From positions 3,141,237-3,205,236 of the forward strand of contig VWZW01005507.1 of NCBI GenBank assembly GCA_013397115.1: a DNA stretch of 64,000 nt, read 5' to 3'. Positions 24,801 through 39,800 of this stretch are shown piece by piece. The notes beneath the pieces were generated by a model. That model did not search any database. It was not told the origin of the DNA and worked only from the letters and a program-made list of their open reading frames with translations. A program made the translations under genes and the position numbers. The DNA is from Edolisoma coerulescens. Its lineage: Eukaryota; Chordata; Aves; Passeriformes; Campephagidae. Each line of letters begins with the position of its first letter. Position 1 is the stretch's first letter.

Positions 24801-27800
24801 CACTGTTACACGATAATTTCACTATTGGTGATTTTTTGGATTAGAAGCTTTTCATAAACAGGAGCATTTTGGTTGCTCATATTGCACGGACGTGCAGTGG
24901 CACCTCCAGCTCTCACTGGCATTACAGAACACAAATTCATGGGAACTCACAAACAGAACTCACAGCACAGCAAGGAATCCAAAAGCCCAGAAAGGAAAGG
25001 AGGGTTAACATGACCAAGGCGAAATACAATTATGATAAAAATGTATCACCATAAAGTGATATAACTTAACTCAAGGCTGAAATGACTAAAAACCAGACAA
25101 ATACAAGACTTGCCAAAGATCAGTGCCTCTATTAGGGATGGGAGAAATGAAAAGACCAAAAAAAAGACCAACAAAAGAGTAGAAAATGAAGTATTGCTTC
25201 CCCCAGGTCCTGGTCAGTCTGGGGAGCTCCCTGCAGCAGGAGAACGACCAATGGAATAGCGGGTGGCTCCAGGGAAAAGGTCAGAGAAGTACATTACATT
25301 TATGGTACATTTTAGTGCTTGGAGGCCATTCCACAGAGTTATCCAGCCTCAGACAGGGCAAATTGCAGCCAGGAACCTCCTCTCCTCATGCCCGGCCCTG
25401 CACCGTCAGCTTGGCACATTGTTCAAGTGCCCCCTGACCATAACCACCAACTTGGAATGCTGGAAAGAAAAATCCCTGGCACCACCACCACTGGAGTACA
25501 GCTCTTCCAGGGAACCCAGTCTGTGACACAGCAGAGAGGGACACTTCCTGTGCCAGCCACGGTCTCTCTCCAAACTGGGATCCTACAGATAACACACGTG
25601 ATGGGATGAACAGCTCACAGGCATGGAATACACAGCAGAGCTGCCAGGAGGGAATAATCAGGACTGGGGGAATGGGATGTGCTGAAAGGAAGAGGGCTGG
25701 AGTCTGATTCAGTGGGGACAAGTTTGTGCAGTGGGAAGGCTGGAAGGTGCAAGGGAACTTCACCACGAGATGTGGGTGGGAGATGAAATGGTGGTGGCAG
25801 GAGATGCCGGTACCTGGTCGGAAGCAAAAGGTTCCAGGCTTGCAGTAAGGAGAACGTGTGGCAGGAGAGTGGGGACAGGAAGTTTTACTCTTCTTTCACA
25901 TCTGTGTGGCAGAAAAAAAGAATCACAAAGGTAAGGGCCTGACAAGTAGGGGTGGGCAAGCAGCTGAGATTCACTGCCTTTCTGAACTCCTGGTGTAGAG
26001 AACAGCAGCCAAAATTAAACAGCCCATTCCCAGGCACAGTCCTCAGCTGTGACAAAGTTGTAAATGCTCCTCATTTTTGCTGCTCCTGGACATTCCTGGC
26101 AGGACAGAATAAGCTTCCAGAGGTGGCTGTAGGAGCCTATCCAATCTTTTCCTTGCTAGTGACTCTTCTTTCTCTTATAATCACCTCCTGCTCCCTCTTC
26201 TGCTGGGCACACATTTCTAATCCAACTCTCAGGAACTAAACCATCTTTTTATTTATTTCCCACTGCAAAGTTCCACCCATTTTTCGCCAGACTGGTTATA
26301 TTTTCCTTTTATTATTTAGGATTTACAGTTTGTCCTGTACACAGTCTTTGGGAAACACATATCAAACTGCAGCAGATCAATAATTCATTTGACCGACAAA
26401 AAAAGAGAAAAAAATCCTGCAGGCTCCCTCTGAATCCTAACTATGTGTGGACAGATGCCAAATCAACCTCTTGATCCAGAGGCACTCAGAGCTCTGTTCT
26501 CTGGAAGCAGGCTCCCAAGGAATGTGTTTCCAGGCATAGGTGTTTATATTCCTGCACATCTTTCCTCGCAAAATGAACCCTGCACATATTTTACTCAACA
26601 GAACAGGAAAAATGGCCAAGCACTGAGCTGTGTTTTGAACACCACACCAGCTCTGTCAGAGCAGTGGGGAAAACCAGCACAAGGGACTGCAGGGCTTTCC
26701 CTGCCATCAGCCCAACGCTGGCATTGCCCTGGACAAACCCAGCGTCCCAGCGTTCTGATGGAGCTCAAGCTGCAATAACCCCGTGTGAGGGGCACAGAGA
26801 AGCCTGTCCAAAGTCCCCACTCCTGTGGGAAGCAGCTTTTACTGCTCCAGGTGTGGATATCAGTCCTGCATGGACTTCAGTGAGGCCTCTACTGATGCCA
26901 GAGATGGCAACACTGCTCAGAGTTACAGTGAAACGCTGGGAGAAGGGAGAGGACTCATCTTGGAATCGATGGCAAACACAAATATATGCTGGAGGGAATG
27001 CAGCATAGACAGTTCATACTCTTATGTTCATCAATGATAGCAAATTAAAACTGGGCTTACGCACTCAATGCACAGGGCTGGAGTATTTAAAAGAACCTCA
27101 ATATGTTAAGAGCAGTAAATCTCCAGAGAAATTAGGTATTGACTGCATGCCTCAGTGAGGAGAAAATCTACAAAAATCCATAGGAAGCATTGATCCAAAT
27201 ATTACTTTTTAACACTAACTATGTAACAATTTTTTAAATGTACACTGAGTACAGATATAATTCTCTTTAATTATCAATCAACAAACCAAAATGCAATACT
27301 GTTTATACAGGCTGGTCTTTAAAAATGAATACAGTGAGTACACTCCAATATGATGCTAAAACCAATGGTGCAGTTGTGCCTTGTGAAATTTGCATCAAAA
27401 TAAAAAGGGTTTCAATTTCAAATACCCACATGCTGATTGGGATGGGATCCTGCCACAAATCCAGGAATGCCAATGGTGTGGATCCTGTGGCAGAGACCAA
27501 GTTGGGCCCTACTTGGTTCCAAGTGAACTCCAAATACAGCTCAAGGATGCAGCTGCCATGGGAACAGCACGTCCCACTGTGCCTTTCCAGAGGCTGTCAG
27601 AAGAACACGGATTTACCCCACCACCCAAAAGTGTTTCCCTGCAGTGGCCACTGGTAGGAAACTCTGGATCTCAGTGGACTGCACAACTCTACACCTGGTG
27701 AGCTCCACAGAGAGCTTGGGGAATAACCCAGCACGCGTGGGGTTAAACTCTGCATTCAACTACGGAAACTCTGGCGTTGACTTCAATTACAGGGAAGGGA

Positions 27801-30800
27801 ATGCATTTGACTGGCTCTGTGCAAGGAGGGTATCAGCTCCAAGCATTGCCAAGAGGCACTTTTGAAAGCTACAAATTCCTAATTTTGTTAAAGCTTCAGC
27901 ATGTCCCTCAAATCACTGCATGCAGTCAGTAGCTGCTTCATGAGCAAGTCAAAATGTTCTCATTTGTCCGGCTCAGCACGGCCACTGATGCTGTTCAGGG
28001 GGGCTGAGATATTTATGTTGCTAGGCACACACAGGAAATGCCCTCTGGAAAGGATCTCATTTATATAAAATAACATTTAAAAATTAGAATGATATTCCTA
28101 GAGCATTGAAATAACAAAATACTCCACTCTGAAAAGCTGGGTGACACCAGAATGAAAGCTGTCTCTGCACCTTCCATTTGCCAACATAAAGACTTTTCAG
28201 AACACCCCACCTCACTCTGTACATGAGACTGTGCCAAGACTCACCACCACGAGCGGGGAATCCAGGAGATTGTTGAACAAAGAAGCCCTTTGCCCCAGCT
28301 GCTGGAAGTCTTCCAGCATCCTGAGACATCTCCGTGACTCTCAACCTCACACCAAGAGAGCAGGGAAACCCATTGCTGTGCTCTGCCAGCTGGACCCGTG
28401 CAGTCTCCAACAGAAGTTGCTGCAGATGCAGATTTTCCCTGGGATGGTGAGAGCTCTGCTGCAAATGGGAAACTCTGGCAATTTGACCTTAATGGCTTCA
28501 GGTTGTTTGTCGTGGTTTAACCCCAGTCAGCAACTAAAGTACCACACAGCCACTCATGCCCTGCCCCTCCTGTCCTGGAGGAACAGGAAGGAGAATCAGG
28601 GAAAAAAGTTAAAATCCATGGGTTGAGGTAACAACAGTTTAATACTTGAAATAAAATTTTAAAAATAATAATAATTAAAAGGAAGGTAGAAGAAAGGAAC
28701 AAACCCCATGACAGACAAAAGATGCACAACAGAGCTGCTCAGCACCACCTGAGCAGTGGTCGGCCCCTCCCGGCCGACCCCCCCAGTTTATCCACTGCCC
28801 CTGTTATCCCAGGGTATGGAATGTTCCTGTGGCCAGCTCAGCTGTCCTGGCCACGCTCCCTCACGGCTCCTTGTGCAGCTCCTCACTGCCAGAGCCTGGG
28901 AAACTCAACTGTCCTTGATTGAAGGTAAGCACTGCCAGCAACAACCAAAACATCCCCGAGTTATCAATGTTCTTCTCATCCTAAATCCAAACCACAGCAC
29001 TGCACCCGCTACTGGGATGAAAATTAACTCTGTCCCAGTTGAAACCAGGACATCATCACACAAGGTCAGAGCTGGCATTCCATGTGAAGAGTTTGGATGC
29101 TCTGCAACATACCAGATCCCACATCATGTTCTGCAGGCTCTTCCAGCAGAAGCACCAGAAAAAACGATGGATTTTCTGTTTGCAGCTATTAAGCAAACAC
29201 TTTTCAAGTGTAAAAGGGGGGTAAGCTCCCTCAAACTACCTTTCTGAGTATTTTGTTTTGTGGTGTCCTCTGCTTTTAACCAATTCTATCATGACTTTAG
29301 CTACTTGAGGAGATTATCTACGACACAGATTGCAAAACTTACCTCACACTTCCTCTGCACACCTTTTGCCACCCAAGCCTGTAAAATTTCCCTGCACTTT
29401 CAGATAAAAGGAATTATCTGTCCTGTAATCACATACTCATCCACAAACACTACCAAACTGGCTGCTGTAACTGCCCAACTGCCAAATCCCAAATATTCCA
29501 GCTTCCACCTACCCTTCAAACAGCATCCACATCAAATACTAGTGCACAGCCACACCGCTCACACGTCCAGGAAAAGCAGGCAGAGTCAGGTCTCCAGAAA
29601 ACACCCTGCATGCTTGGGAGGGCCAGAAGAGTCCAAAACAGATGCTCTCCTCACCACAAATTATTTTCTAGCAGCTGAAATGGTGCAGTTGTCTTAGCAG
29701 GAAATACTTGCCAGTCTTATTTCATTTTTCCTAATGACCAGAGTTAAACGACTGCAGGTTTTAACAGCTCCGGCAAATTATCAAGACCCTCTACATTACA
29801 TGGTCAATGGTCCTTTTAATAGAAAAAGCAATAATATACAGTTGTTTGTGCCAACTAAAACTCGTTAGAAAGTATTAGTTTAAGGTAACAGTTCAGCAGC
29901 TATTAACAAGCACAAATTCCTGCACTTATCACTCGTGACACTGATCCTCACCAAGCTGGCAGCGGCAAACCATCCCTCCTGTTTGAGATGATCTTGGGGG
30001 TGAAGGAGGGGAAAGGGGAAAGGAAAGTTAACAAAAACACTCTTTTGTAGCAAGAGTCAAAGTTTTTCAATGATCACCATTTTTTTCACTAGCATAACAT
30101 TAGAATTGACTTTTTGTCTTGCTGACATAGCAACTAAGAAAGTTGTGTTGCATTGACCATATTGATTGTGAACAATGCAGCCATCAGTGGGACTTTACAC
30201 CATATATTTTCAATATTGACCTCCCAGTCCCTTTTCCATGGCTCTATGGGTCTGCTATTGGATTTGGACTGCAGTGTAATAAACAGCTAAGGTTTAATTA
30301 ATGGTAAATGAATACAAGACATAGGTTATGACTTTAACTAATTAGGGAATTGTTGAATTAAGTCTGCCTTGGAATGCAAGGCAGTACAATCAATATCCAA
30401 TAAAAGGACTATGTATGTAATTTACCTGCAAATGTGTTTCCAATACCATCAAAGTGAGTTTAAATAAGTAAGATATATGAAAGGCTACTGGAAAAAGACT
30501 TCAAAAAGTTAACACTTTATGACTTCAAAAAAGGTTTTTCTCCTTGCAGAAGGAATGTCATCTTGAAATATCCTCCCATAACACAGATGGTGACACTCAG
30601 ACACAGCTCTCCCTAAAGGACAGTGCAGACTCCAAACCCTTTTCCTTGACAATGCAGCATTAGCAAATCCTGCCTCTGCAGGGTACAGCAAGCACAAACC
30701 AGTCCTCCCAACACGAACCAATTAAGTTTGATGCTGAGCTCTTCTCAGGGTGTCCTGGGCTGCTCCAGTACTGCAGAGCCTCTCAGGGCTCCTCCTGCTG

Positions 30801-33800
30801 CCCCTTCCCCCAGCCCTGGGGAAGCATTCCCAGGCACACCAGGAGGTCACCACACCAGGGGCTGAGCAATCCCCAACACTGCTTCTCCTGTGTACAGCAG
30901 CTCTCACAGCCTGATTACCCATTCTATAATCACTCATCTGAAATAAAAAAAAGAAACCTACCTACTCCCTTGTGGGCATCTATGCTGGTAAACTCTATTG
31001 TCCCATTATGGCCCTTCCTAGGATTTTCCTGATACTGTTTGTGGTTCCCATTGGGACAATATCTGTAGGAAAGTCCATAATCTGCAAGATAAACCTGGAA
31101 GACATGAACAGACAAATGAATAATGCTTTTGTCCTTTGAAAGTATAACCTTTATAATTAAGTCTTAAGAAACTGATAGGTTAAGGACAGCCTTAGATCTA
31201 AATTTTATTAAACCAAATGGTGCCTCAGGATAAAATATGTACAACTGGGGGCTATAACAGCTGCCCTCCCCATTTAAATCCTTCCACTACTATACTCTTA
31301 TCTTATTTCAGAGTCGAGCAGAATTTCAGTCATTTTATTTTGTTCCTGAGCTCTCTGCTCTCCAGGTGGGCATCCAGACATCATAAACTGCAATATGCCT
31401 TTTATGCAGCCTCACACTGCTTATGGGACCCCCTCCTCCCCCGACTCAAGCAGGCACACACACATCCCCCTGTCTGGATTTTCCAGCAGCTGAGACTCTT
31501 CAAATTCCACTCTACTGTGCAGCTTCAAAACCAGAGGAAGAGGCAGCAGCTTCCCCCAGCTGGACTGGACACAGGGCTCCAGTGGCCCAGGGACAGTGGC
31601 CACAGGGCTGCTGGGCACTGGCCCAACTGTAATCCCACCCTTTGGAATGCCACTGTCACTCATGTCCTACATAAACTATTGAAAGTGTGGGATAAAACAA
31701 AGCAAAACAAACCAGTCCTTCCCAACCCAGAAAACCACCTAGTAAACCACTCCTGAATTTATAAAACATTTTAAAAAGACACAGAACCAAACTCACTCTC
31801 GATTACTCTGAAGCAAATACATGGAGTTAAATCAATGTAAGAGAAAAAAAACTGGGCCCAAATTGTGTATACTGCAAGAGTGCCACATTCACTATTCCAG
31901 CCACAGATTTTTGGGGCAAAAGCTAAATCATCTGAAGGCACAGAGATCACTTCTACCAAATCTTATTATATGATAAAGAAAAACATCTTATTTGAACCTT
32001 AGTTTAGTTTCCTCTCTAGCTACAAAACAGTTTATCCTAAAAAAGTCTAAAATAAACTTTTCTGGCACTCACTTGCAATTTAATTATGTCACTGCTGGTA
32101 AAGGCAAAAACAAACAAACAAAAAACCCTCAAGAAAACGTAACGCATTACTTTGTAGCACATTCTGTTGAACTACTGATTCCTGTTTGTGCTCCAGGCAG
32201 CTTCAGATCCTGGGATTGCTGGTCTCTTGGTTTTACTGTTTCTGCTGCAGGATCTGAGCTCATCTGGAGCGTGTAAGCCGGGCTGCAGCGCTCGCTTCCT
32301 GCAGGGGGGTGGCTTTTAAGATTATCGATGCTGTTTCTCACCTGACAGACCAGCCAAACTGCCATACAAGATTAAAGACCAGAGGCAGGGATGGCTACAA
32401 AACCTGGGACAGGGCATCAGCTTGCTCGGGCTGACCGATTGGATTTTCCCCTGCATCTGTTCTCCAGCGTATTCCTGATGCTCTGGTGCTGCCCTAACTG
32501 AGAACTCGCTCAAACTACCCTCAATACCAAGTTTTGTGAGTCTTCTGCATCCTTTGTGGGCTGGGAAGGAGAGAGGAGCCTAGAGGGTGCATTCTTCCCA
32601 GACTCAGTGGTGTGCTTTGGATTTTGCTTGACTACAGGTTTCTGACACGGACAGGAAGATAAAATACCTTTAAAAATTAAGGCTATGCCTTACGTTAAAA
32701 TGAGGTTTTAACTGGTAGGAAAAAAAATAGACCCACAGCATCTCTGGCAGCTCTCTGGTTTGGGCTGGGCATGCCAGTTTATGTGATAGAGACTCCACGT
32801 GACAGCCCAGGCTCTTTCAAACTGTATCAACAACAGGCCACCTACAAAGTAGCCAGGAATGTTTGTTAGTCAAACTTGAAGTACATTAAAAAAACCCAAA
32901 ACCACTTATCCTATCACAGTAACTATGTGCTTTTTTCTTTTTAAGCAGCTCCATTATTGCAGTCCCTTTTTAACCAATGGATTTGCTTAAAATACCTTCA
33001 GTAGCAGTATCAGCAGAGCAGTTTGCAATTTATGCTGAAAACCCCCTAGAAGTGAGAAGTAGTTTTAAGTTATCCTGCACTGACTGATGATGGAAAGACC
33101 TGGAAATAAAGAAGCAACTGTTTCTAAAGCCACTCACATGCAGGGTGATCCTAACATCTGACCACAGCAGTTTTCTTCAAAAGTTGGCCATGAGTGTCCC
33201 AGTTCAGCTTGTTTCTAGCTGGGCCATTTATCACTTCCATAATTTTCCCATCAGATTTTTTCCACAAACATGGCAGCCTCTCAAGGCAAAGCCTCTTGGC
33301 CATCAACAAAAATCAATCCCCTTCAGCTTGTACAAAACCAGCAACGCACTGTTACAACCTTGCCACAACCATTATCAGAATGACTGTGTTATTTTAAATT
33401 ACCATTAATTTCATTTCATCAATTCTCATTATAACCCTTTCATCATTAAAAAGATATATAGTTCTTTATAGCTAGTTGTCACTTTTTGATAATGTAACAC
33501 TGCTGCCCTTCCAAATTTGCTCAGAACATGGTAGAGGTAGCTAATTTAGAGTTTATAGTTGTTGTGGATTTTTTAAAGGTATAGGGAAGGGGAAAAGCAG
33601 ATGAATATTAAAGAATACTGACAAAAATTAAGGCAGTTTTCCTCTACATGCTTTTTTTAGGAACAAAAGAATAAATAAGAACAAAAAAAGAACAAAACAG
33701 AGCAGAGCAATAAAGACAAACAAGACACTGGAAGAAGAAAGGGTACTGTGGATGCTGAAGGTGCAGCAGGGACATAAGCCCAGAACAGCTGGGCTTGGCT

Positions 33801-36800
33801 GTGGTACACTGTACACTCCTTCCCACTCACTTACTTATTTTAACTCCTGTTTTTGTTCAGGTTTCTCTTCTTTACACATCCCAGTCTGCACAGACTCTGC
33901 AGTGCTTAGTATGGTCTGTTATTAATAGATTTTTGTTATAGACCATGGAGCCAGATTTCTAAAGTCTTCACCTTTAATTTCAGGCACACATGAACGTGCC
34001 CATCTTGGTCAAGTGAATTATCACAGGCACAAATAATTATTTGTGAGCACAAGCAGCCAGCCACAGTTTCAGCCATCCTCTCCCCTTTTTGTGCATGACT
34101 CCCTCACAGTGCTTGGTGGCTGAAGTCTAAGTATCTGCTAAACCTGTAATTCTTACAGCTTGTACATGATGATATTTAATTGCACTGAACTGGGTAGTTA
34201 TTAGCCTGGCCCTTTGCATTCTCATGGTATTTCCTTTATCTTGAAGGACAGAGCAGGAGCTTTATTGCTGGAAGGATGACAGTACAGTGATTTTCTTCGT
34301 GTGATTCCATTCCTAGGCTTATGTCACACCTGTAAATAATTAAGTAGATACCTACTAATAAGGGGCAGATTGGTTGCCAATGGCCAGAGTGGTGTCAGGT
34401 TCACTTGGACACTGGACTACAGAAAGGGAAAGGGCAGACTGGGGTCCATTGTGGCACAGGAAGTGTGAAGTCTGATTGGGACAGAAAGAACATCTTTCAC
34501 AAACAAAAGCCAAGGAAGGAGGAAAGCAGGTTACCAATGGAGAGAGGGGAAGGGGCACAAGGCATTGCTGCCTACTGGAGCCTTCCTAAAAACACCTGAA
34601 GGAGAACAGAAAAGATTTGAATTTTTCTCAATTCATCTGCACTTCAGCAAGTCTGTCCCAGCAGGCTAAAAAGCAGGAATCACAACAATTCACCTCACAA
34701 TGAAAAACAGCTTGAAGTCAGAATTGCTTGCATGCAACTTTTTCCCATAAGATCAATGCATGATTTCTGTACCTTTTGAAACAATTTTTGTTTTTCTATC
34801 TCTGATAACCAAGTCATTGTGTACCTATCTTGTCTAAGAAACACTTAAAATCAGGACTGAGGTGCAAATGCAATTACAACTTACAGCTTTAAAACCCAAA
34901 CAGACAACTTGTGGAACAAACCCGAGTGTGCAACACTGCAGCGTGTCTGCCCATAAAATCCATGGGGAGAAACTACTACAAGGTGATGGGCTGGAAGAGG
35001 TGCTCCCCCAAACCTTATTCATTTAAAATGCAGATTTTAAGCTCTTGTCTGGTGACCACTTGTCCCTCTTAATAGTATCACCATTTAAATGAGATGAATG
35101 GATTTGAACTTCTTTTGGAGTCTCTATCAATGCTGCTTGTGCTGCTTTATGATACAAGCAGTCAGGACCGTGCATGGAATTATCTTTAACTCTCCACAGC
35201 CCCGAGACTGTGCTTCACCTGTAATTTATAGGTCTGATCACTTCAAGTTTCCTTTGAGGCTCCTGTGAGATTCATGGGCTGTGCACTCCCCTCAGTCCAT
35301 CACTGCTGCTTTGCCAGTCCCTGTGCAGGTCCGTGTTCAGACACATTGACTGCAGAATTGATCCTGTGACCTGTAACTCAGGGAATGGCCTCGCTGCCTC
35401 CTGCTGAGCACATCTGCAGCTCTTTGAGGTCACTCGATTGGGAGCTTCTCCCCATTTCTAACCATCATTTGGAGGTCACACAGTGACAGCACCTTTACTT
35501 TATTTGTTTCTCTGCCGTGCCACAGGAAGCAGGGGACAGCAGTATGGATTTCACACGCCCTTTCAGAAAGGGGACTCTGTTATTTATTGGCTGTGGTGTA
35601 AATTCACCAGGTTAATTTACAGAAGAGAGAGACCAGCAGCAGAAATTGCATTTTTTTCTGTCATTTAGTAATTTTTGATGTGTATTCTTATGTGCAAATT
35701 TGTCACTAGCTTTCTGCAGTTGCAAAAAAGATAAAGTTTAGTATAAGGTACAACTGCTTTTTTGAACAGAGGTTTATGCCTCTTCATCACAACAGAATAT
35801 GGAATTATATTTTGAGTAGAGATATTATTTTTAAAAGATATGTTTTGGTTTCTTTTAAAAACAAGTTTCTTTAGTTCTAGAACACTTACAGTTTATTTTC
35901 TCTTAAAACCCTAGACCCTAAAGAGAAAAGAACCCACTGGCATAAAATTCTTGAAAAACCTCACTACAGAAATCGTTAGGTCAGGCAGTTTCATTATGCC
36001 AACTCCCACTGGAGCTACAGAAGCCCCTGGGCTTGTATTCCTGAGCTGGAGTTTGCCACAGGCTAGATGCTCTCACTCCCTATTTATGAGATTAGGTTGA
36101 TCATTTTACCTTTAAAAAAAACCCAAAAATAACCAAGGCCAAGGCAATCAAGTTATTCACTGTGTTGGGAGAGAGAGAAAGGTGGCATGAACACTTCACA
36201 CATATAGGAATCAAAGTTTAATTCATACCATAGAAATGCAAGAAAATATTAGAAATTCTCCCCCATTAGCACTTCTGAACTAGAATGTGAACTTTTAAAA
36301 ATGTTTTATAGAATAATTTCAGTGGAAGAGAAGTTTTGCTGAAACAAAATTCTACAGAAAATCTCCCAGCAGTGATATACACTTCGCATGTGGTGAGTTA
36401 GGAGCTACTCAAACTGCACTATCTATTGATTTCTTTTATTTAATAAACCCTAGAAAACAAACCCTAAAACCTCTGTCCAGTAACTCATAAGTACCTTATT
36501 TTTAACCTGTCAATGAATTTACTATCATTAAAGCAAATTACAAGTACAGCACAATCTTCATACAAATAACACATGAAACAAATCAGAAAATGACCCAGCA
36601 ATCTGCCCAATTCCAAGTCAGCTACAAGTCTTAACATTTTATGATTACTGTAAGTGGACACTTCCAAAGTGATTGCAATGTGAAAAACAGCAGCATTTCT
36701 TGCTGTCATAAAAATACACAATAGCCAAGACAAAAGAAAAGTCATTTGAGTTATGCTAATGGTTGCAGATTGCCTTGGCTCTAAAGAGCCTCCTCCTCTG

Positions 36801-39800
36801 GATTCAGCAGAACACCATAAACTGTGATTATGCACTGGCTGCTACCACTGTATAAACCCAGGGTTGTCTTAAACAGCCATGCTGCTTTTCAAATGATGTC
36901 TTTCAGAAAGCTGACAAGTTAAATTTGACTCAGCCATTTAACTCGAAGCTTTCAAAAGGAGCAGATATACTTGAATGGTTCACCTCCAATGGCAGTGAGC
37001 TGCTCTGCAAGATCTGCTTCTTTATCACTGCAGCAGAGAAACCACAACTGAAAGAAGTATTGTTTACAGCTAATTATATTTAAGTGAAGTTGGAGATGTC
37101 CTTTTTTCCTAAATGATTTTTTTCCAATTAAAATAGCATGCTTAGATTTTACTACCTGAAGAAAGAAAAAAAAGACATCAGAATAGCATGTGGAATGTGA
37201 CAGGACCAAAAGATTCGTTTCAAAACATTTCACCCACACACTTCCATTTCAAGGCTGGCTTTAGAGAACAGCAACTTTAATCCTACTTACCTGTTACATC
37301 CACTACAATGAGCAGGACAGGAGAGTAAGGGCATGGAAACAATCATGGCAATATTAGAAATCTAGAACTTCCAAGAATGAAAATACAATGGGCCACATCC
37401 TTCATCTCTACTAATATCCTTTAAATGGCAGAACCTAGAGCAGCAATTAGGTCCTATAATTTATCCTCTTCATTAGTTTACCCATCCATACCAGTATCCC
37501 AGTCAGCAGAACACAGAGGGAACAAAGCACAGCTTTGTCCTGCTTCTTTCTCAGCCCTTAAGCTCCACAGAGCCACTCTCAGATCTGTTGTGAGGGGATG
37601 TGAATGTTCATGCATCAACTCCTTTTAATATGTGAATTGTTAAAGCAGAACATAAGTAACTTAAAACTTTTCAATGGTTATAAACACAGTAGAGTAGAAG
37701 TGCAGGTAAGTGAACACGCTTACCTCGTGTGGATTGCTGTAGCCCAGAAGAAGATTTGCTGCTTTAATGTCACCATGGACATACTCATTTTCATGTATGT
37801 ATTCCAAAGTATCCAACTAGGAAAGAATTCAGAACAGAGCAGAAAACATCATCATCATCTTCTCCACTCTGCCCCTAACCCTGCCACCAAATATTTCTCC
37901 CTTGGACAGGGGAATCAAGGGCTACACAGACTGAGCTGACACATTTGCCTTGGCCTAACGATGGCAAAGCATAAACGAGCAATACTTTGCATGAGATATC
38001 CCTGTGCAACTGCATGTGAGTACCAGCTTCTAAACCACAGAGCAAAAATGAAACCAGTACTTTATAAACACCAGAGGAGATGCTGAGAACACCAAGCTCT
38101 TAGAAAGATCACATTCAATCAGTTCTAAAGGTTTAGCATAAATTTAATCCTGCCAGTTATTACATGACATGCATTTCATGTCACAACCCCTCTGCATCAA
38201 CACCTCCAGCTCCTTACTGAGGCACAAGAGCTCTAATTATTTATAAAAAAACACATTTGCACTTGGCAACTCATACAAACGACAACCCAATCCTGACTTT
38301 TGGAGAGCACAAAGAGCGTTACAAGTTTATCAATTATGTGGCTATGAAAGCCCTTCAATTTTTAATAAATATTATTATTTAGGTTAAAAGGATGCTTTGG
38401 ATGCATCCAGTCTAAGAGTTCCTCTTCTCAAACTTAAGGCCATTGTCTCTACTCCATTTTCTGTGCACCTCTGCTCAGCAATAGCAGTATTTCACAACAC
38501 AAATCATGTTACAGAGGAGCACATATGTAATCTTCTGTTGGAATGTGCCAGTCTACACCCATTTGAAAACAAAACTGGTATTTGCAGACTGGCCGAATCC
38601 TGGCCTGTATGATCAGGGTGTTCAGCAAACACACTGAAAATTTGGCATTCGGGCATGCAATTGTGACCTGTGACAAATATGGATGTCTAATACAATACCC
38701 TTCAGACACTGGAAAAAAGAAATCAATACATGTTGAAACATGAGAATAGGCTTACACATCTCAGTCTAGACACACACGTTGAAGTGGATGGTCTGTGTTT
38801 TAACCTATTAGGAAAAGAATTGGTTTGACCAAATTTCAGTCTGTAGTGGGGTCTTGATTTTCTACTTAATCCTTTTTTTTTCCTAAAAAACCCCAGAGGA
38901 ATAAGAAATACATAGCATTTACACATGTTTAATTCTAAACTCAGCAGCCACGTAAAGGAACTGTATTAGCAAGATAATTCTCTAGTTGAACTCAGCAAAT
39001 TTGAGACACAGCAAATTCCTCTCTCTCTGTGCCTACCATTCGTGCCCCAAGTTGCAGAACAATCTCCTTCTTAAATCTGCTTCCACAATCTTCAAAGATT
39101 CTTTGAAGGTCTTGCCCCAGTCTCTCCATGACCATGAACCTGTAGCTATCAGGAAATATGGAAAAGGCAGGAATCCTTTAAGATATGACTGCAAGTTTGT
39201 GTCAGATTGAAAGGACTTAATCTCCATTTTTGAAAATGGGTCATCAGTCAAATTGAGGCTTAATTACCATTCATCTTATTACCTTTTTCCCTTGTACTCA
39301 GCCAGGCCTGATCCCCAAAACACTGGAATTCCTAAACATCTTATTTTTTTGAGATTCATCCATTTTCTTACTGTAACAGTAATAAGAACATAACATAGGG
39401 TTAAAGGCAGCTGAGAACTCCAGGTTTGGGGTGTTTTCTCTGTCCCAAGGCTGGCCTGTCTCTGGAGGCCATTCATTGCTGTGCACACAATAAATGTGGC
39501 CCTGCTCTGGCTGTTTGGCTTCTGTCCTCCCTTCTGATCAGGAAGGACAAGGACAACACCCAAGTGACAAAACCTACAGCTATCCAGAATTACCACAGCA
39601 CCAACTGGGACTGCTTCAGTGCAGATGAGATGAGCTGGCTTTCAAGCTCTAAAGCAACAGTTCTTAACAGAAGCAGTTAAACCCAAACCTGTCCTTACAT
39701 CTACCTGAATCAGAGCTGAGACATTACTTACTATGCTCTTGTTTTGCAGCCCTCTGGTAAAACTTCAGCTCAGAAAATAAGGGGCCATTTTCAAGATATT

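Larger units (their letters stand above)
21644..30961 (-). other. VRK2 intron 7 (9.3 kb) with LTR, assembly gap and simple repeats
   Basis: The large intron contains the N gap at 23363-23376, a palindrome at 23907-23922, a poly-T run at about 24193-24210, the solo LTR at 28508-29052 and an AT-rich conserved-looking stretch at 30060-30480. Open frames in it (for example 25386-25766 and 28231-28626) lack splice support and domain similarity. Confidence 0.7.

Noticed and set aside
28756..29247. A 163-codon open frame crossing the solo LTR
   Set aside because: It runs through LTR sequence antisense to the element and out into flanking intron, so it is not a retroviral gene or a host gene.
31217..31756. 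A 179-codon + strand open frame in VRK2 intron 6
   Set aside because: Its composition is that of intronic DNA, with no domain, no supporting splice sites and no similarity that I recognise.
36952..37239. A 95-codon - strand open frame near VRK2 exon 6 with a good acceptor-like tract
   Set aside because: Exons 6 and 7 are directly adjacent in the kinase domain, so no coding exon is needed there, and the peptide resembles nothing in VRK2.
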